DNA of 64,000 nucleotides, from NCBI GenBank assembly GCA_025769875.1, contig JAGFNK010000157.1:1-64000 (forward strand), given 5' to 3'. The position numbers and the translations under genes are program-made. Positions 9,779 to 21,700 of this stretch are shown one piece after another. Within the stretch, counting starts at the first letter, position 1; the number at the start of each line of letters is the position of its first letter. Source of the DNA: Russula earlei. Lineage: Eukaryota > Basidiomycota > Agaricomycetes > Russulales > Russulaceae. The notes under the pieces are model-generated. The model was not told the origin of the DNA, made no database searches, and saw nothing but the letters and a program-made list of their open reading frames with translations.

Positions 9779-10890
9779 ATGTCTTTGTTAAGAATTGCAG
9801 CATAAAGTCCACATTTGAGTCCATTCTTGAAACTTTCGATGGTGATTACATCAGTTTCTGGCCATCCCATTTTGGCCAAGAGTTGTTCGAAGGTGGAAAT
9901 GTAGTCATCCAGGGACTCTTTCATCTCATGTTTGGCAAGGGCTGCTTGAGCATCTTCCTTCTCCTCCGTGTTAGTGAACTTAAACATGAAATCCATTATG
10001 AAGTCATTCCATAATGCTTCGTTGTTCCTGTTGACAGGGTTTTGGGTTCTGTTCACCTTGTCCCTGAGTGCAGTTGCTTGCAAATTGACCCATCCCTCCA
10101 CCTTTTCTCCCTGAATATAGGAGAGGGCTAACATTGTTCATTTGAAGGGGGAGACCATGACTGCCTTGTCATTGTTGAGGCCCCAATACAGGTTGAACTC
10201 CATGATGAAGTGTTTTGTTTTGTTTCTTTCCCCTGTGAATGCTGTAGGTTCTTTGCCACTAAGAGAGCCATTGGCTCCTTGTGGTGCTGGGGCTGGGGCA
10301 GCTGGAGGGGCCTGAACAGTGACTGGGGGGGCCTGAGCGGCGACTTGGGGGGCCTGAGCAGCAATCTGGGGAGCTTGTGCAGTGATTTGGGGTTGGGCTG
10401 CCATGATGGGTTCAGGGGGGTTCTGTGGTTCAGTTTCTGGGGTTTCAATGGGTTCCTGATTTTCAGGAAGGTTCTCTGTTTCTATTTCAGGGGATTCAAA
10501 GGGTGTTTGTGATTCTGGGGGGTTCTGTGGTTCTGGTTCAGGAGGTTCAGGGGAGTTGCCTTCTGATTCTGATGAAGTTTTGTAGAGAGGGTCGTCTTCC
10601 CTCCAGTAGCCTAGTCCAAGGCTATTTCTGATGAGTTTTGAGTCCTGATGAGTGTAGAGCTGTCCTCTTCTGAGTTGTAGCTCGAACCAGTGGTTGTTGA
10701 TAAATTCAACAGGTAATTCTTCGTTGTTTTCAGTGGTGATGTAACAGAGGAAGGTATGGAAGCTGTACCAAGTGGCAGTTCCAACAACATGTTGGGGGAG
10801 GTCTGGAGAGGGTCTAGGTTGGATGATGATCCAGTGGTTTGGTGGTAATTTGAGATTGATCTCCAGAATGGAGTAAGGAAGCTTAGCTTG
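9779..10890 (-). pseudogene. gag: Ty3/gypsy gag remnant (gag copy 2)
   Basis: The minus strand encodes PVEFINNHWFELQLRRGQLY (matching gag copy 1), then a Pro/Glu-rich hinge, a PQ[IV]AAQAP repeat stretch (10320-10400) and the gag core (TAFTGERNKTKHFIMEFNLY… and GEKVEGWVNLQATALRDKV…MGWPETDV). An in-frame TGA at 10138-10140 falls where copy 1 has arginine. The C-terminus is cut off at 9779 by the LTR, after ILNKD. No protease or pol follows. Confidence 0.7.
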
Positions 10891-12660
10891 TGTTACAGCA
10901 TTGCAGCCATTGGAGCATTAGCTCAGGGTTCAGTGGGGCCAAGTCCCTGTTACTTGATTCAAGGGTTCAGTGGGGGCCGGCTCAAAGAGACCAGATCAAG
11001 GGCTTAGCATCTCAAGACTAAGTCAAAGATGACCTAGTCCACAGACAGAGTTGATCTCCTGGTTTCACAGAAGAGGAGGATGATGAGAGAGAAGCAGAGG
11101 AGGAAGAGGAACACAAAGGTCCCTTGTAACGAGCTCAGGTCAAGCAGAGTGTAAGCCAGTACAACACAAGTTGTGATTGAAAGAGTTATACAGGGCAAGG
11201 GATGCAACAGGAAATGGGACAAAGCTAAGCTTGGGGCATTCCCCAGCTTTTACAGGTGCTTAAATACTGTATCTAGCGAGGCTGTACAGTACCATATGTG
11301 GAACAATAGATAAAGTTAATCCAATAGCAAAAAGGGATCAAACAACAGATGAAACACAAGGGTAGGTGAAACGACAGCTGTCAATCAGTATCAAGGGATG
11401 AAACAGTAACCAAGGGGATGAGGGTAGTATGCGAAAATAGAAACAAGGGTTAGTGACAAACAAGGGGGAATCACAACACTTGTTGACCCCATTAGCCTGG
11501 CCTTGGTATCACTTATCACCCCATCACCCCATGCCACTGCCTGCATCCTTGTCTCACTAGCCACCATTGCTGCACTTTCACCAAACCACACCTTCCACCA
11601 CCCCAGTCTTGGTCCTCCTCAGTCTTGACCCCTGCACACTCAGTTTGGCCTGACTTAGCCTCAGCAGTCATGCCGCCTCTTGACCACATAGCCCTATTGT
11701 CCCCATCTCATGCTCTGCCACCCCATGGCTCCAGTCTCAGTCACTGACAATTGGTGTCTCACACCATTACCTTGTCCCCGTCTCACCTAACTGTCATCAC
11801 TGCACCTTCATCATCCATGCCCTCTATCACTTCAGTCCCATTCCTGTGCCTTGCCACTGTTCTGGGGTCTGCCCAGATCTATCATCGTCCTCACACCCTC
11901 AACCTCATCTGCTGCCCTGTCTTCTCCCCACTCACTGTAGTTCCAGGCCAGCCCTGGTTGCCACCTCATCCCAGCCACTTGTTGTCATCATCCTCCCATG
12001 TTGCTCACTGTTGTCCTCTTCCAGATGGTGTTCCTCCTTCCTTGTGTTCACCCCTGCCTGTATCCTTGTTCATGACCACTGCCATGCTACCAACAGCTTT
12101 TGTCTCCCAGGTCCTGCTGTTTTTATCTCACTCCCCCACTTGTGTCACCTTCTTGGCTCTCTCTTATCACATCCCACTCTCTTCCTTCACTCTTCAACTT
12201 CAAAGTCTAACCATCCCCTTGGGCAAACACCTTCCTCTCACAGCACAGGCATGCATGCATGCTGCCTTACAGTGGCAGGAAATATGGAGACCACAAGAGC
12301 TTGGCAGACAAAGCAGGTGCAGATGAACAAGAGGTGGCAGTGGGCAGGACTGGGGGTGTGATGGTGACAACTTGGCAAGGCTAAGAATGGAGTGACTGTC
12401 CAAGCTAAGATGGCTTACAATAAGGATATGCAGGGTTGATAGTGGATGGGGTAATTAGGAAGTCAGAGTTTAAGGGAAACTTTACATCTGTGTTTGAAAA
12501 CAATCATGGAGTTGATGGGAATTGCCTTGAGGAGCCAAGTTGGTGGGGGCACTTGCCATTTCTGGAGCAAGGAAGAACAAGTGAAATTATGTCTTTCAAA
12601 AACATTCAACATTGTGTCTCTTAACCACATTGTCATACCTACAACTGCTGTCAATGTCAG
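10891..12660. other. Gene-free stretch, C/T-rich, probable old element debris
   Basis: On the minus strand 10920-11290 has a TATA-like GTATTTAAG and a C/T-rich leader such as would precede gag copy 2, so it may be a decayed LTR and leader. From 11490 to 12360 the plus strand is strongly C/T-biased (CACC, CATC, CTCC words). It yields long ORFs (for example 11751-12326) that look like composition artefacts. No domain or terminal repeat is recognisable. Confidence 0.35.
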
Positions 12661-12765
12661 ATGAAAACCAGGTCAGGAAATAAGACAGCTAACCCAGGAA
12701 ACATCACCAGGCCTGCATGGCATCAAACCATGGCTCAGGTTGGACAGGAATGCGAAGCAAAAGCT
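12661..12765 (+). pseudogene. N-terminal piece of a host-like uncharacterised protein gene, cut by copia copy 2
   Basis: ATG at 12661 opens MKTRSGNKTANPGNITRPAW…, and the frame runs into the AAGCT target site. Removing the 4628-bp copia element and one AAGCT joins it in frame to …EAKA|HMKVVHVEAQQQSI… at 17394 onward. N-termini of this type (TRSGNKTANPG…) belong to a large uncharacterised family that I know from boletes and other Agaricomycetes, often near transposons. Function unknown. Confidence 0.55.
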
Positions 12766-12893
12766 TGTTGGAAACGCAGCCACCGCGTGGCAGAGAAACG
12801 GACCAAACGGACCGGATAGTTAGAACGCCGTGTTGATACCACCGTTCCTTTTTCCTCAGTCTTTCATATACAAGACTGAGCCTTCGTCCAACA
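12766..12893 (+). repeat. 5' LTR of copia copy 2
   Basis: A short 128-bp LTR with TG…CA ends and the TATA-like CATATAC near 12866. Its three differences from the 3' LTR are all CpG-type transitions. Confidence 0.95.
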
Positions 12894-12907
12894 GATTATG
12901 AGACCTG
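12894..12907 (+). other. Primer-binding site of copia copy 2
   Basis: GATTATGAGACCTG follows the LTR directly. It resembles the GGTTATGGGCCCTG of copia copy 1, with three G-to-A changes, and fits priming by an internally cleaved initiator tRNA. Confidence 0.45.
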
Positions 12908-12965
12908 TCTGTCTCTGAAAGCTAAATCACTTCCATAAACAGCCAACATTTCGTAACAACATAAC

Positions 12966-15900
12966 ATGAGTTCCTCAGCATCATCCCCAGCGCCTTCATC
13001 CTCGAAAGGAAAGAGCTCTCCCACAGGTGGAGCCACGGGAAAAATGGGCAGAACCAAACTCCAACGTCATGATGTGCCGATCCTCCAAGACGGTGCAGAT
13101 GAATATGCTGACTGGAAGGGAGTAATGGAGGCAATATTCGAAGCAACAGATCTGTTAAACATCGTAAACAGAACTGAAAAGAAACCGGACACAAACGTCG
13201 ACCCCGATGCCGCCGCCGACTGGACAGCAAGGGACCGCAAAGCGCGCGCCCAAATCTTTATGTCCGTACGAGGGCACGCTCTCAAAACAATACTTGGCGT
13301 AAAAGGTTCCACAGAGTGCTGGAAAAAGCTTTCAATTCGATTCGAAGGGCAAGGTGACCAACAAGTCACCCACTTATTGTCAGACCTATATCTGACCACC
13401 CTCTCGGACACCGAAGCAATGGCTCCCCAGCTCGAGCACAAAATGCAGCTCGCATGCACGCTTGAAACACTCGGATACCCGATACCCGAAAACCTTCTCG
13501 CATGGATGATCATCATTGCACTCCCGGAAACGTTGGAAACTCATAAAACCATACTGTATTCCATGCCTTCCGACAAGCTCAGTACTGACTATGTCATTGG
13601 CCAAATCCTGGCGAACGAACAACGCCGGATCCGCGCGACTGGTACCACTGCAGCGGCCTACTTTGCCAAGGCGGGTAAAAAGGAGAAAAATAAAAACAAC
13701 CAAAGCGAGAAAAATAACAAAAAGTGCACCCACTGCAAGCGCAAGGGACACGAAGTAACGGAGTGCTGGAAACTCCACGGGAAACCCACCGAGAAGGCAA
13801 AAGTCACAGCCACTGATGCTAGCGCGCCAGGATCACCGATGTCCACATCGCTGACACTTACCAGCGCCGCGATCGCCAACGTCCCAGATCCTGACTATGT
13901 TATTAGATTATACCATGCAGTTGGGGACGATCCTGACCTGACCACCGCCCACGCGTTAAAGACCCAGGATGAACTTCGAACAGCCAACCTCACTAACAGT
14001 TGGCTCATCGACTCTGGGGCATCTCGCATAATGACCTCTCACCGTGAATGGTTCAACCAATATACCACTCTCCCAAACCCAACTCAAGTCATGCTTGGAG
14101 ATAATAGTTCTATTCCTGCGATTGGAGTCGGCCAAGTACAAGTCCGAATGCATGCAAACGGCGCGTGGAGCAACGTTATGTTCCGCGACGTCCTGCACGT
14201 CCCAGACTTACATGGAAATCTCTTGTCAGTTTCCCATCTGGCTCGACGCGGCGCAGAAGTGCGATTCCAGAGTCAGACATGTGGCATATATGAACAGAAC
14301 CAGCTTATATGTGAAGGGTCCCTACACGGTACACTATACGTCATGGCCATATCCTCCCCCAAGTCCCTGTCCGCGCGCATCGCAACGCTGGACCACTTCC
14401 CCACGGAAGGCGACAAGCCATATGCAGTCGCCCTCACCGCGCGCCTCAAAACATCCAAGGCCTCCCTACATGTTTGGCACCGGCGTCTCGGCCACTTGAA
14501 TACCGACACCATAACCCGGATGCTGAAGAAAGGGATGGTGAAAGGGATGGAGATTACCGGAAAGCGACTCACCACCAGTATTTGTGAGCCTTGCTTGAAG
14601 GGAAAGCAAACGCGCCTCGAAATCTTGAAGGCGACGGAAATGCGCGCTGATGTCGTGTTAGGCCACGTCTTCTCCGACATCTGTGGGAAGATGCCCACTA
14701 GAACACCCCAGGGTCATGAGTACTTTGTCACCTTTGTGGATGACAAGTCGAGGAAAGTGTTTGTTGGTGGACTTAAATTCAAATCCGACACACTTGAGGA
14801 CCTCAAAGCGTTCACGGCACGTGCTGAAGTCGAAACCAGTCAGCGGCTGAAAGTCCTCCGCTCCGATGGAGGGGGCGAATACACTGGGAAAGAGTCTCAG
14901 AAGTTCCTCACAGAGAAAGGAATTAGGCTGGAACTCACCACCCCAGACACATCTCAGCATAACAGGGTCGCGGAATGTATGAACCAGACGCTCTTGGACA
15001 AAGTCCAGGCAATGCTCACGGACGCCTCGCTGCCCGAGTCCTTCTGGCTCCATGCCCTTGAATACGCGGCGCATATCCACAACATCACCCCCACACGTGC
15101 ACTCGATGACATGACACCCGAGGAAGCCTGGAGCGGGAACAAACCCAACCTCTCACGGCTTCGCGTCTTTGGCGCGCGTGCGTTTGTCCACATCCCGGAG
15201 GATAAACGCACCAAGTTAGATGCGAGGTCACTGGTGTGCACACTCCTGGGATATGCTCCCCAGAGGAAAGCCTACAAACTTATCCACTGGCCCACTCACC
15301 GCATCCTTGAATCGCGCGACGTCGTATTCGATGAAGGGGGCCCAGCAATTCCGCACGTTGAGCGGACAGTCCTCGAATCCGACTCAGACAGCGAAAATGA
15401 ACAGGCAGATGGGGTGGAAAATGAGATTGAGGGGGCGGAAGGCCCACAACTGACGGTAGAGGCGGAACTACCACCGCGCGCCGAACCGCAACGTGCGGTC
15501 GACACCGCTCCACCTGCCCAGCCATCAATACAAGCAGTACAACCTACACCATACGAAGTGGACAACGTACCTGTCCAGCCCACTTCCAGACGACCGAGGC
15601 GTACCATACGCGCACCAACTCGTGATGACGACCCCCGGTATTCCACCACATCGTACATGCAACGTAAGAAATGTACCGAACGAGGAAACGTGGCACACAT
15701 TGATGTGACCACTGACCCAAAAACGTACGCGGAAGCCATGTCCCACCCTGATGCGGCGGAATGGGAAATGGCTTGCGACAATGAGCGTCGCGCGTTCGAG
15801 TCCATGGATGTGTTCGAAATTGTCCCGCGGCCACAAAACTGAAAGGTAGTTGGCAGCAAATGGGTCTTCAAAATAAAGAGGGGACCGGACGGAACAATAA

Positions 15901-17252
15901 TCAAATATAAAGCTCGCCTTGTCGTGCAGGGATTCACCCAGATCGAAGGTATCGACTTCGACGAAACCTTCGCGCCCGTCGCGAAACTCGCGTCCCTACG
16001 TGCGATCCTCGCCCTAGCCGCTGTGCACAACCTAGAGGTCCATCAGATGGATGTCAAGTCAGCATACTTGAACGGAGAGCTGAAAGATGAAATCTACATG
16101 GATGCACCTCCCAGCTTCGACATTCCAAACGGCATGGTACTGAAACTACTCAAAGCCGTCTATGGGACTAAGCAAGGGGGGAGAGTCTGGTATGAGAACA
16201 TCAAAGACTCACTAGGTGACATGGGCTACACCCACACTGATGCCGACCACGCCATCTTCGTCCGTCGTAACCGCAAGCGCCTGTCCATAATTGCGCTCTA
16301 CGTTGATGATATCACCATGGTCTCTGATGACCTAGATTCCATCAACATTGACAAAAACAAACTAAAACAGAAGTATCAGATGACGGACCTAGGGGAGATA
16401 ACCTGGATACTCAGTGTACACGTCACGCGAAACTGGGAAGAGGGCTGGATAGCACTCTCTCAGGAGAAATACGTTGAAGAAGTTCTTCAACGCCTAGGGA
16501 AGTCGGACGTTCGACCGATCAGCACCCCCATGCTAGCAAATGAACACCTCCTGAAAGTGGACGCACCGGATGTGGACGTCAAGTCCTACCAATGCACACT
16601 CGGAGCCATCATGTACCTCATGCTAGGCACCTGACCTGATCTCGCCTTCACTGTCGCAGCCCTTGGACGACACGCTGCGTGCCCCGGAAATGACCATCAA
16701 CGTGCACTCGACCGCGCCATCCGATACATCCGAGGCACAAGCGACAAACGCCTAGTCTTCCAACGCGGTCTCGGGACTCAGCCAACCCTAGTCAGGTACG
16801 TGGATGCAGACTGGGCCAGCGACGTGAACGATCGCAAGTCCACATCAGGCTTCGTCTTCATGTTGGCAGGAGGGGCTGTGAGTTGGAGCTCAAAGAAACA
16901 AGCCTCGGTTGCATTGTCGAGCACCGAGGCAGAATACATTGCAGGAGCACATGCCTCTAAAGAGGCCATTTGGCTGAGACGTCTACTCACCGAATTGGGT
17001 GAAGACACACATCTCCCCACCACTCTCCATATCGACAACCAGTCAGCCATCGCCATCGCAAAGAACCCAGAGTTCCATGACCGCACGAAACACATTGAAG
17101 TGAGACACCACTTCCTGCGCCAGAAAGTCGAGCTCTGCGAAGTCGAACTCGCCTACATCCCTACTGGGGAACAACTTGCGGATGTGCTGACGAAGGGGCT
17201 GAGTCGAGAGAAACATGAGCATTTTATGCAGGAGATGGGAATATGCCACTAG
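12966..17252 (+). pseudogene. Ty1/copia gag-pol polyprotein with two TGA stops
   Basis: One frame of 1428 codons, interrupted only by TGA at 15840-15842 and 16632-16634. Both are where family members have arginine (…RPQ-R-KVVGSKW and MLGT-R-PDLAF). Domains in order: gag of the UBN2 type (about residues 20-230); CCHC knuckle CTHCKRKGHEVTEC (about 254); protease WLIDSGASRIM (about 345); GAG-pre-integrase HRRLGH…CEPCLKGKQ (about 505-545); integrase (FSDICGK, FVDDKSR, LRSDGGGEY, and an altered HNRVAECMN in place of the usual QNGVAERMN); RT (KARLVVQGFTQ, YVDDITMV); RNase H (DADWAS, SSTEAEY). The 3' end lies 13 bp before the 3' LTR. All domains are present, so only point changes disable it. Confidence 0.93.
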
Positions 17253-17265
17253 GGCTGAGGGGGCG

Positions 17266-17393
17266 TGTTGGAAACGCAGCCACCACGTGGCAGAGAAACG
17301 GACCGAACGGACCGGATAGTTAGAATGCCGTGTTGATACCACCGTTCCTTTTTCCTCAGTCTTTCATATACAAGACTGAGCCTTCGTCCAACA
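17266..17393 (+). repeat. 3' LTR of copia copy 2
   Basis: Partner of 12766-12893; followed by the AAGCT duplication. Confidence 0.95.
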
Positions 17394-17398
17394 AAGCT

Positions 17399-18376
17399 CA
17401 CATGAAGGTAGTTCATGTTGAGGCCCAGCAACAGAGCATCAACCACACTGCCAAATTCAAGCATGATGACATGGTCAATGAGGACACTACTCCCTGTCCA
17501 CAATTCACTCCAAAGCCATGGCCACCCCACCATAACTGCAAAAACTCCATCCTCACCTCTGTCACAGAGACAAGTGACATCGAGGTGGGTGACAACCATG
17601 ACAGAGCCTTGTTTGAACCTTTTGCTGCAGGTGACTTGGCTGTTGAAAGTGATGAACCATCACCTCCTCCCAAAAAACATAAAGGTTCAAATTGTTCAGA
17701 AGGTCACAGTGGAAGTGGAACATTGGAAGGGTCATGAAAAAACAGCAGATATGCAATGAGATCAACATTTCAGCAAAGAAAGTCAAAGAAAACAGGATTG
17801 AGGGGACCCAGAGCAAGTACAGTCATATGGTGAAGGCCATGTATAGTGGAAACCCGAATCAGATGGACATCAATGGCAGGTAAATTCTCTTATTGATTCT
17901 CTCATGTATCCACTGCTGACACTTGATCAATTGACCCTTTTCTATTGGATGCTTAGTGACGCCTCACCAAGAAAGCAAAAATGCATTGACAAGTGGGCTG
18001 CCACAATCCCTGCCACTGCTAAGCCTACCTTTCAAACTCCTAGATCCACCTCCAGCTGTACTAAGTCTGAATTTTCCTTGCCTACAAGTGGCCCTAGTCA
18101 CTTGTTGGCACCTTCTGTTCTCCCTGATAATGTCAAAATTATCAGTTCTCAAGCATCAAGCCCAGTTAAGGTAAAGGCCAAGCTGGTGCCTGAGCTTTCT
18201 ATGTATGATGATGGTGGTCTCTCAGACAATGATGAGACAAAGGGCAAGGAATGGGAGGTCACAATTAACAGCCCCCCTAAGGGAAAGAAGTGGGTCACCA
18301 GTGAGGTAGTCATTATCCCAATCAGTGACTCATAGTTCAAAAGCCCTTGAAGTCCAGCAACATGACATCCAAAAAG
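17399..18376 (+). pseudogene. Second piece of the host-like gene, between copia copy 2 and the MITE
   Basis: Continues the frame from 12765 (HMKVVHVEAQ…TPCPQFTPKPWPP…, with an acidic/Pro/Lys stretch ESDEPSPPPKKHKGSN). It passes into other frames (KKQQICNEINISAKKVKENR, then LTLDQLTLFYWMLSDASPRK and GGLSDNDETKGKEWEVTINS). This may reflect introns (AG before the LTLDQ part) or frameshifts. Low-complexity, charged and Ser/Pro-rich middle sections are usual in this family. No catalytic motif. Confidence 0.45.
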
Positions 18377-18487
18377 TGTTGGAAAATTGGGAGGGCAATT
18401 ATATTGGATTTTATAGCATTATATTTAAATATAATCACAATATAATGCAATAAAATCCATTATAATTGCCCTCCCAATTTTCCGACA
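18377..18487. mobile_element. 111-bp hairpin MITE
   Basis: Nearly the whole sequence folds on itself. The left arm TGTTGGAAAATTGGGAGGGC is matched by GCCCTCCCAATTTTCCGACA at the right end, and the complementarity continues through an AT-rich middle (TATAATGC/GCATTATA) around a TTTAAATATA centre. No ORF. The flanks are AAAAAG and AGCCTT; a target duplication is not clear (at most AG). It interrupts the host-like gene. Confidence 0.75.
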
Positions 18488-18712
18488 AGCCTTGAAATGA
18501 GGAGCTTCCAAGCTAGATCAAACCACAATGGTTCCACCATACATTCATTGTGACATATATGGCATTCATTGGTCAAACCACTGACCCTTGGGATGTGCCT
18601 GTCAAGCAGTCAGTCAAGGTAATGCAGAAGATCTGGGATGAAACCAACACTTACAAGTACAAGATCACAACATCACATCAGGAAAAACCAGTCTGGTCCA
18701 TAGACACCGCTT
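18488..18712 (+). pseudogene. Third piece of the host-like gene (DPWDV motif)
   Basis: Plus-strand reading from about 18528 gives FIVTYMAFIGQTTDPWDVPV then KQSVKVMQKIWDETNTYKYK. A segment of the form F-x-x-x-Y-x-x-x-x-G-x-x-x-D-P-W-D-V followed by VMQ.IWD is what I recognise as the central signature of this uncharacterised family. Coding sense ends near 18700, where unrelated repeat-bearing DNA starts. Confidence 0.5.
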
Positions 18713-21700
18713 AATTCTGTAGACACCATAGACACCATAGCACAACAACATACTATGTAGGATGACTGAAATTATGGTTGTCTATGGAGATGATCAGTTT
18801 ACTACATTGCACTATGGAGACAATCAGTTTATTACATTGCACTATGGAGACAATTGCTCGTTACATTGCTCTATGGAGACCATTGGTTATTATAATTATA
18901 TTGCACTATCGAGCCTTACTGATTGGCTGTTGTCCTCTCCTCTCCTCCCCAACCCACTCTCCCCTTTCCCATCCCCCCCCTCTCCTTCTCCCCTGATGAC
19001 ACTGTTTTTCTTTCTCGCCTCTCCTCTCCTGATGGGAGGCAGCCATGCGCATGAGTCGGTCGAAGTGGGGGTAAAAGGGTTTCTTTCTTGCTTTCTTTCT
19101 ATTTCCTTCCTTTATTGCCTTCGTCCTAGAGACAAAGGTTGGTTTTTATGTACATTGGGACTGGAGCTAGACTAAATGGTATCCTAGAATGAGGGTAGCT
19201 AAAGAGAGGGAAATGTATTCTGAGATAAATGGGTATGGACGCATGTGATCGCGGTGTTGAGGTGACAGGTGTAACGAAGCTAGGCTTTGGAAGGGTATAG
19301 TAAAGGGGGCTGTAGCAACGAATGGGCACTAGTCGGCATGGCCAAAATGCCATGAAGGGGTGGTCGGCCAGGTCTCAAGTATTGAGGACTTCTGCCTGAT
19401 GAGGCAGTGGCAGGCATGCGGGTGAGCGAGCATGCACATGGGGGTGAGCATGGGGGTATGCATACAGGTGCGTGTGGGTGGTAGCGACGTCAGAGGCAGA
19501 GGAGCGAGTGTGTGCATCAGAGGCAAGAGGCAGAGGGCATGGTGTGCTTGCATGTGTGACATGGTGGTGGGAGAGTGGGAGTTGTGGGGCACACATGTTG
19601 GGCATTCGGCTGTTGACTTGTTGACTTGTCTCTCACGGTGGGTGTGGGTGATGCTTGGTCAGCATTGGCCAGTCCGCCATGATCCACATCCAAGCCTGCA
19701 CAACTCACCTTACAGTGCAAAGGAGAGGAGAGGGGAGAGAGCACATGGGGAACATGCAAGTGAGAGTGGTCATGCGTGAAAAATGCTGCTTGCTTGTCTA
19801 TGTGAGTATGCAATGGGATGTTGACATGTGATGGCAAGGCACAAGGTAAAAAAGGCCAACATGCATATGTGCAACTCATCGACTTCAAACCTTTTTTGAT
19901 GACAGCCTCTTTGTTTTTACTAATCACGTTTATTTTCTTTTGCCATCATTCTTCCCCTCTTTCCCCTCTCCTGCCCACTCTTCCTTCCCCATGGTCCCAG
20001 TTCAAGACTCTCAAGCTGCCAGTTTCATCAAGTTTTCACCAGCTATTACCCAAGTCATTCGAGTTTTTGAGTTTTCCCGTGCCATGTTGTTTCCACGGGT
20101 GCATTTTTTGTTTCATTTTCACGCACTCTCTCATCATCTCCCCTCTCCTTCCTACTAAACAGCCTCTTGTTGGCCTTCAAGCTGCCTTCTCACTCCCTTC
20201 TTCTGTGTTACTGCAGTGGTGACGATGGGGACGACAATGACATATGAGAGGACTTGTATTTAAGTGAAAGAAAAAAAAACAACTAAATCGCGTGTGGGGG
20301 AAAACACATGTTGCTTGAAGGTAAAGTATGCTTGAACCAAAAGCGAGCTCCTGCACGCAGGAAATGGTATTTCAGGGGATGGGCACATCACAGAAAACAA
20401 AAGTGCAACCCTTTCCCTAGGTCTCGTCAATGTGCGTTTTGGGTTTCCTTTTACTTGCACAATCTCACTGTCACAGTGACAAGTACAACCATGCTTGGCG
20501 TCTTCAATGAGTGTCTTACGCATTCTGTGCATTACCCTTTCTTTTGCTTTTCATTTTTTTGTCACTCCCCTCTGCTTTCCTTGGCACAGGCTTTGCGTGG
20601 CTTCAAAACATTGAACACACGTTCACGTCTCAACTCACCTGTACCCTGATGCCGTCTTCTGCATCGTCCTTGATGCCTCCTCTTACTGCGACAAAGCCAC
20701 CGACACCACTGTCCAAGTCCAAGAAACGAGAGAAGGTGGCCCTCGCTCCCAGGCACAGGCCAATGAACAGTGAACAGGTGCGTTATTCCTTTTCATTTTT
20801 GTGCACTCTCTCATACTCTCTGGCCTTTCGTCAAGTGCTCGGGGGGAGAAATGGACATATGGAGCGATGACAAGACACCACTTAGAATGCATACGCAAAT
20901 GACAACAATGGCTATGGGCGCAGGTTGTCACGGTAACTAGCTGTGTCAGTTCTCAAGCGGAAAACAAGTCGATGATAGAGAGGTGTTCACAAAACGTGCT
21001 GGTTCCCGTGTATAATGAGTAAGGATCCCTGCAGCGGTCAAAGTGTTTTATGCTAAACAGGTTATGGCCAATAGACCCTTTCTAGTACGACTCTGTCCGT
21101 TGAGAAGCTAGGGTAAGTTTGTAATGGGATAGACTAGGGCTGGTTCCACTAGCTATATGCGTTCAAGTCCATCGGGGACCTTGAACAATGCAGAGAGAGT
21201 AGAGGAAGGTAGGTCTTAAAGGAGGAGAGCTCTTCTCAGGGGAGTGAAGAGAGATTCTTAGGGAAGGAAGGGAAAGGCAAAGAGTAGATGGTGGATGGTG
21301 TGTTGAGAGTTGATGAAATGGAGAGGTGGTTGTGAGTTAAGTTTGTGAGAGTGAAGTGGGTTGCAGGTGAATATGTTTGGACAAGAGTAGGTTGGATTCT
21401 ACAAGAGACCAAGCTTAGGGCTTTGGTCACAAAGTACTGAGCTTATATATACAGGAGAAGCGCAGCAATAGCTGCGCTTTGACTGTGCTACTAGTATAGT
21501 AGGAGTCATAATAAGTAGGAGTCATAGGAATGAGGCCATGAATGAGTCAGAACCAAGTAACTGTGCTGCACAGTAGGTGCGCAGCATTGCACAGTCGAAA
21601 CTAAGAAGTGAATATAAACGGAAAGAGACCCAAACAAAGGGAAAGTAACAGCAATCCAGTGTTACCTGGATGTGTGTGGATCACATGATAGCACAGAAGG

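Larger units (their letters stand above)
12766..17393 (+). mobile_element. Complete Ty1/copia retrotransposon (copy 2), TSD AAGCT
   Basis: Two 128-bp LTRs (12766-12893 and 17266-17393), both TGTTGGAAACG…GTCCAACA, flank one long gag-pol frame. AAGCT precedes (12761-12765) and follows (17394-17398) the element. A primer-binding site follows the left LTR and a purine-rich tract (GGGCTGAGGGGGCG) precedes the right LTR. The LTRs differ at three positions, all transitions that affect a CpG, so about 97.7 % identity. Two TGA codons interrupt the ORF, so the copy is recent but probably not autonomous. Confidence 0.95.

Noticed and set aside
11751..12326. 191-aa plus-strand ORF
   Set aside because: Composition-driven (C/T-rich, Ser/Pro/Leu/Thr/His), overlaps other equally long frames, no motif.
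15296..16030. 244-aa minus-strand ORF in copia copy 2
   Set aside because: Antisense shadow of gag-pol, no independent signal.
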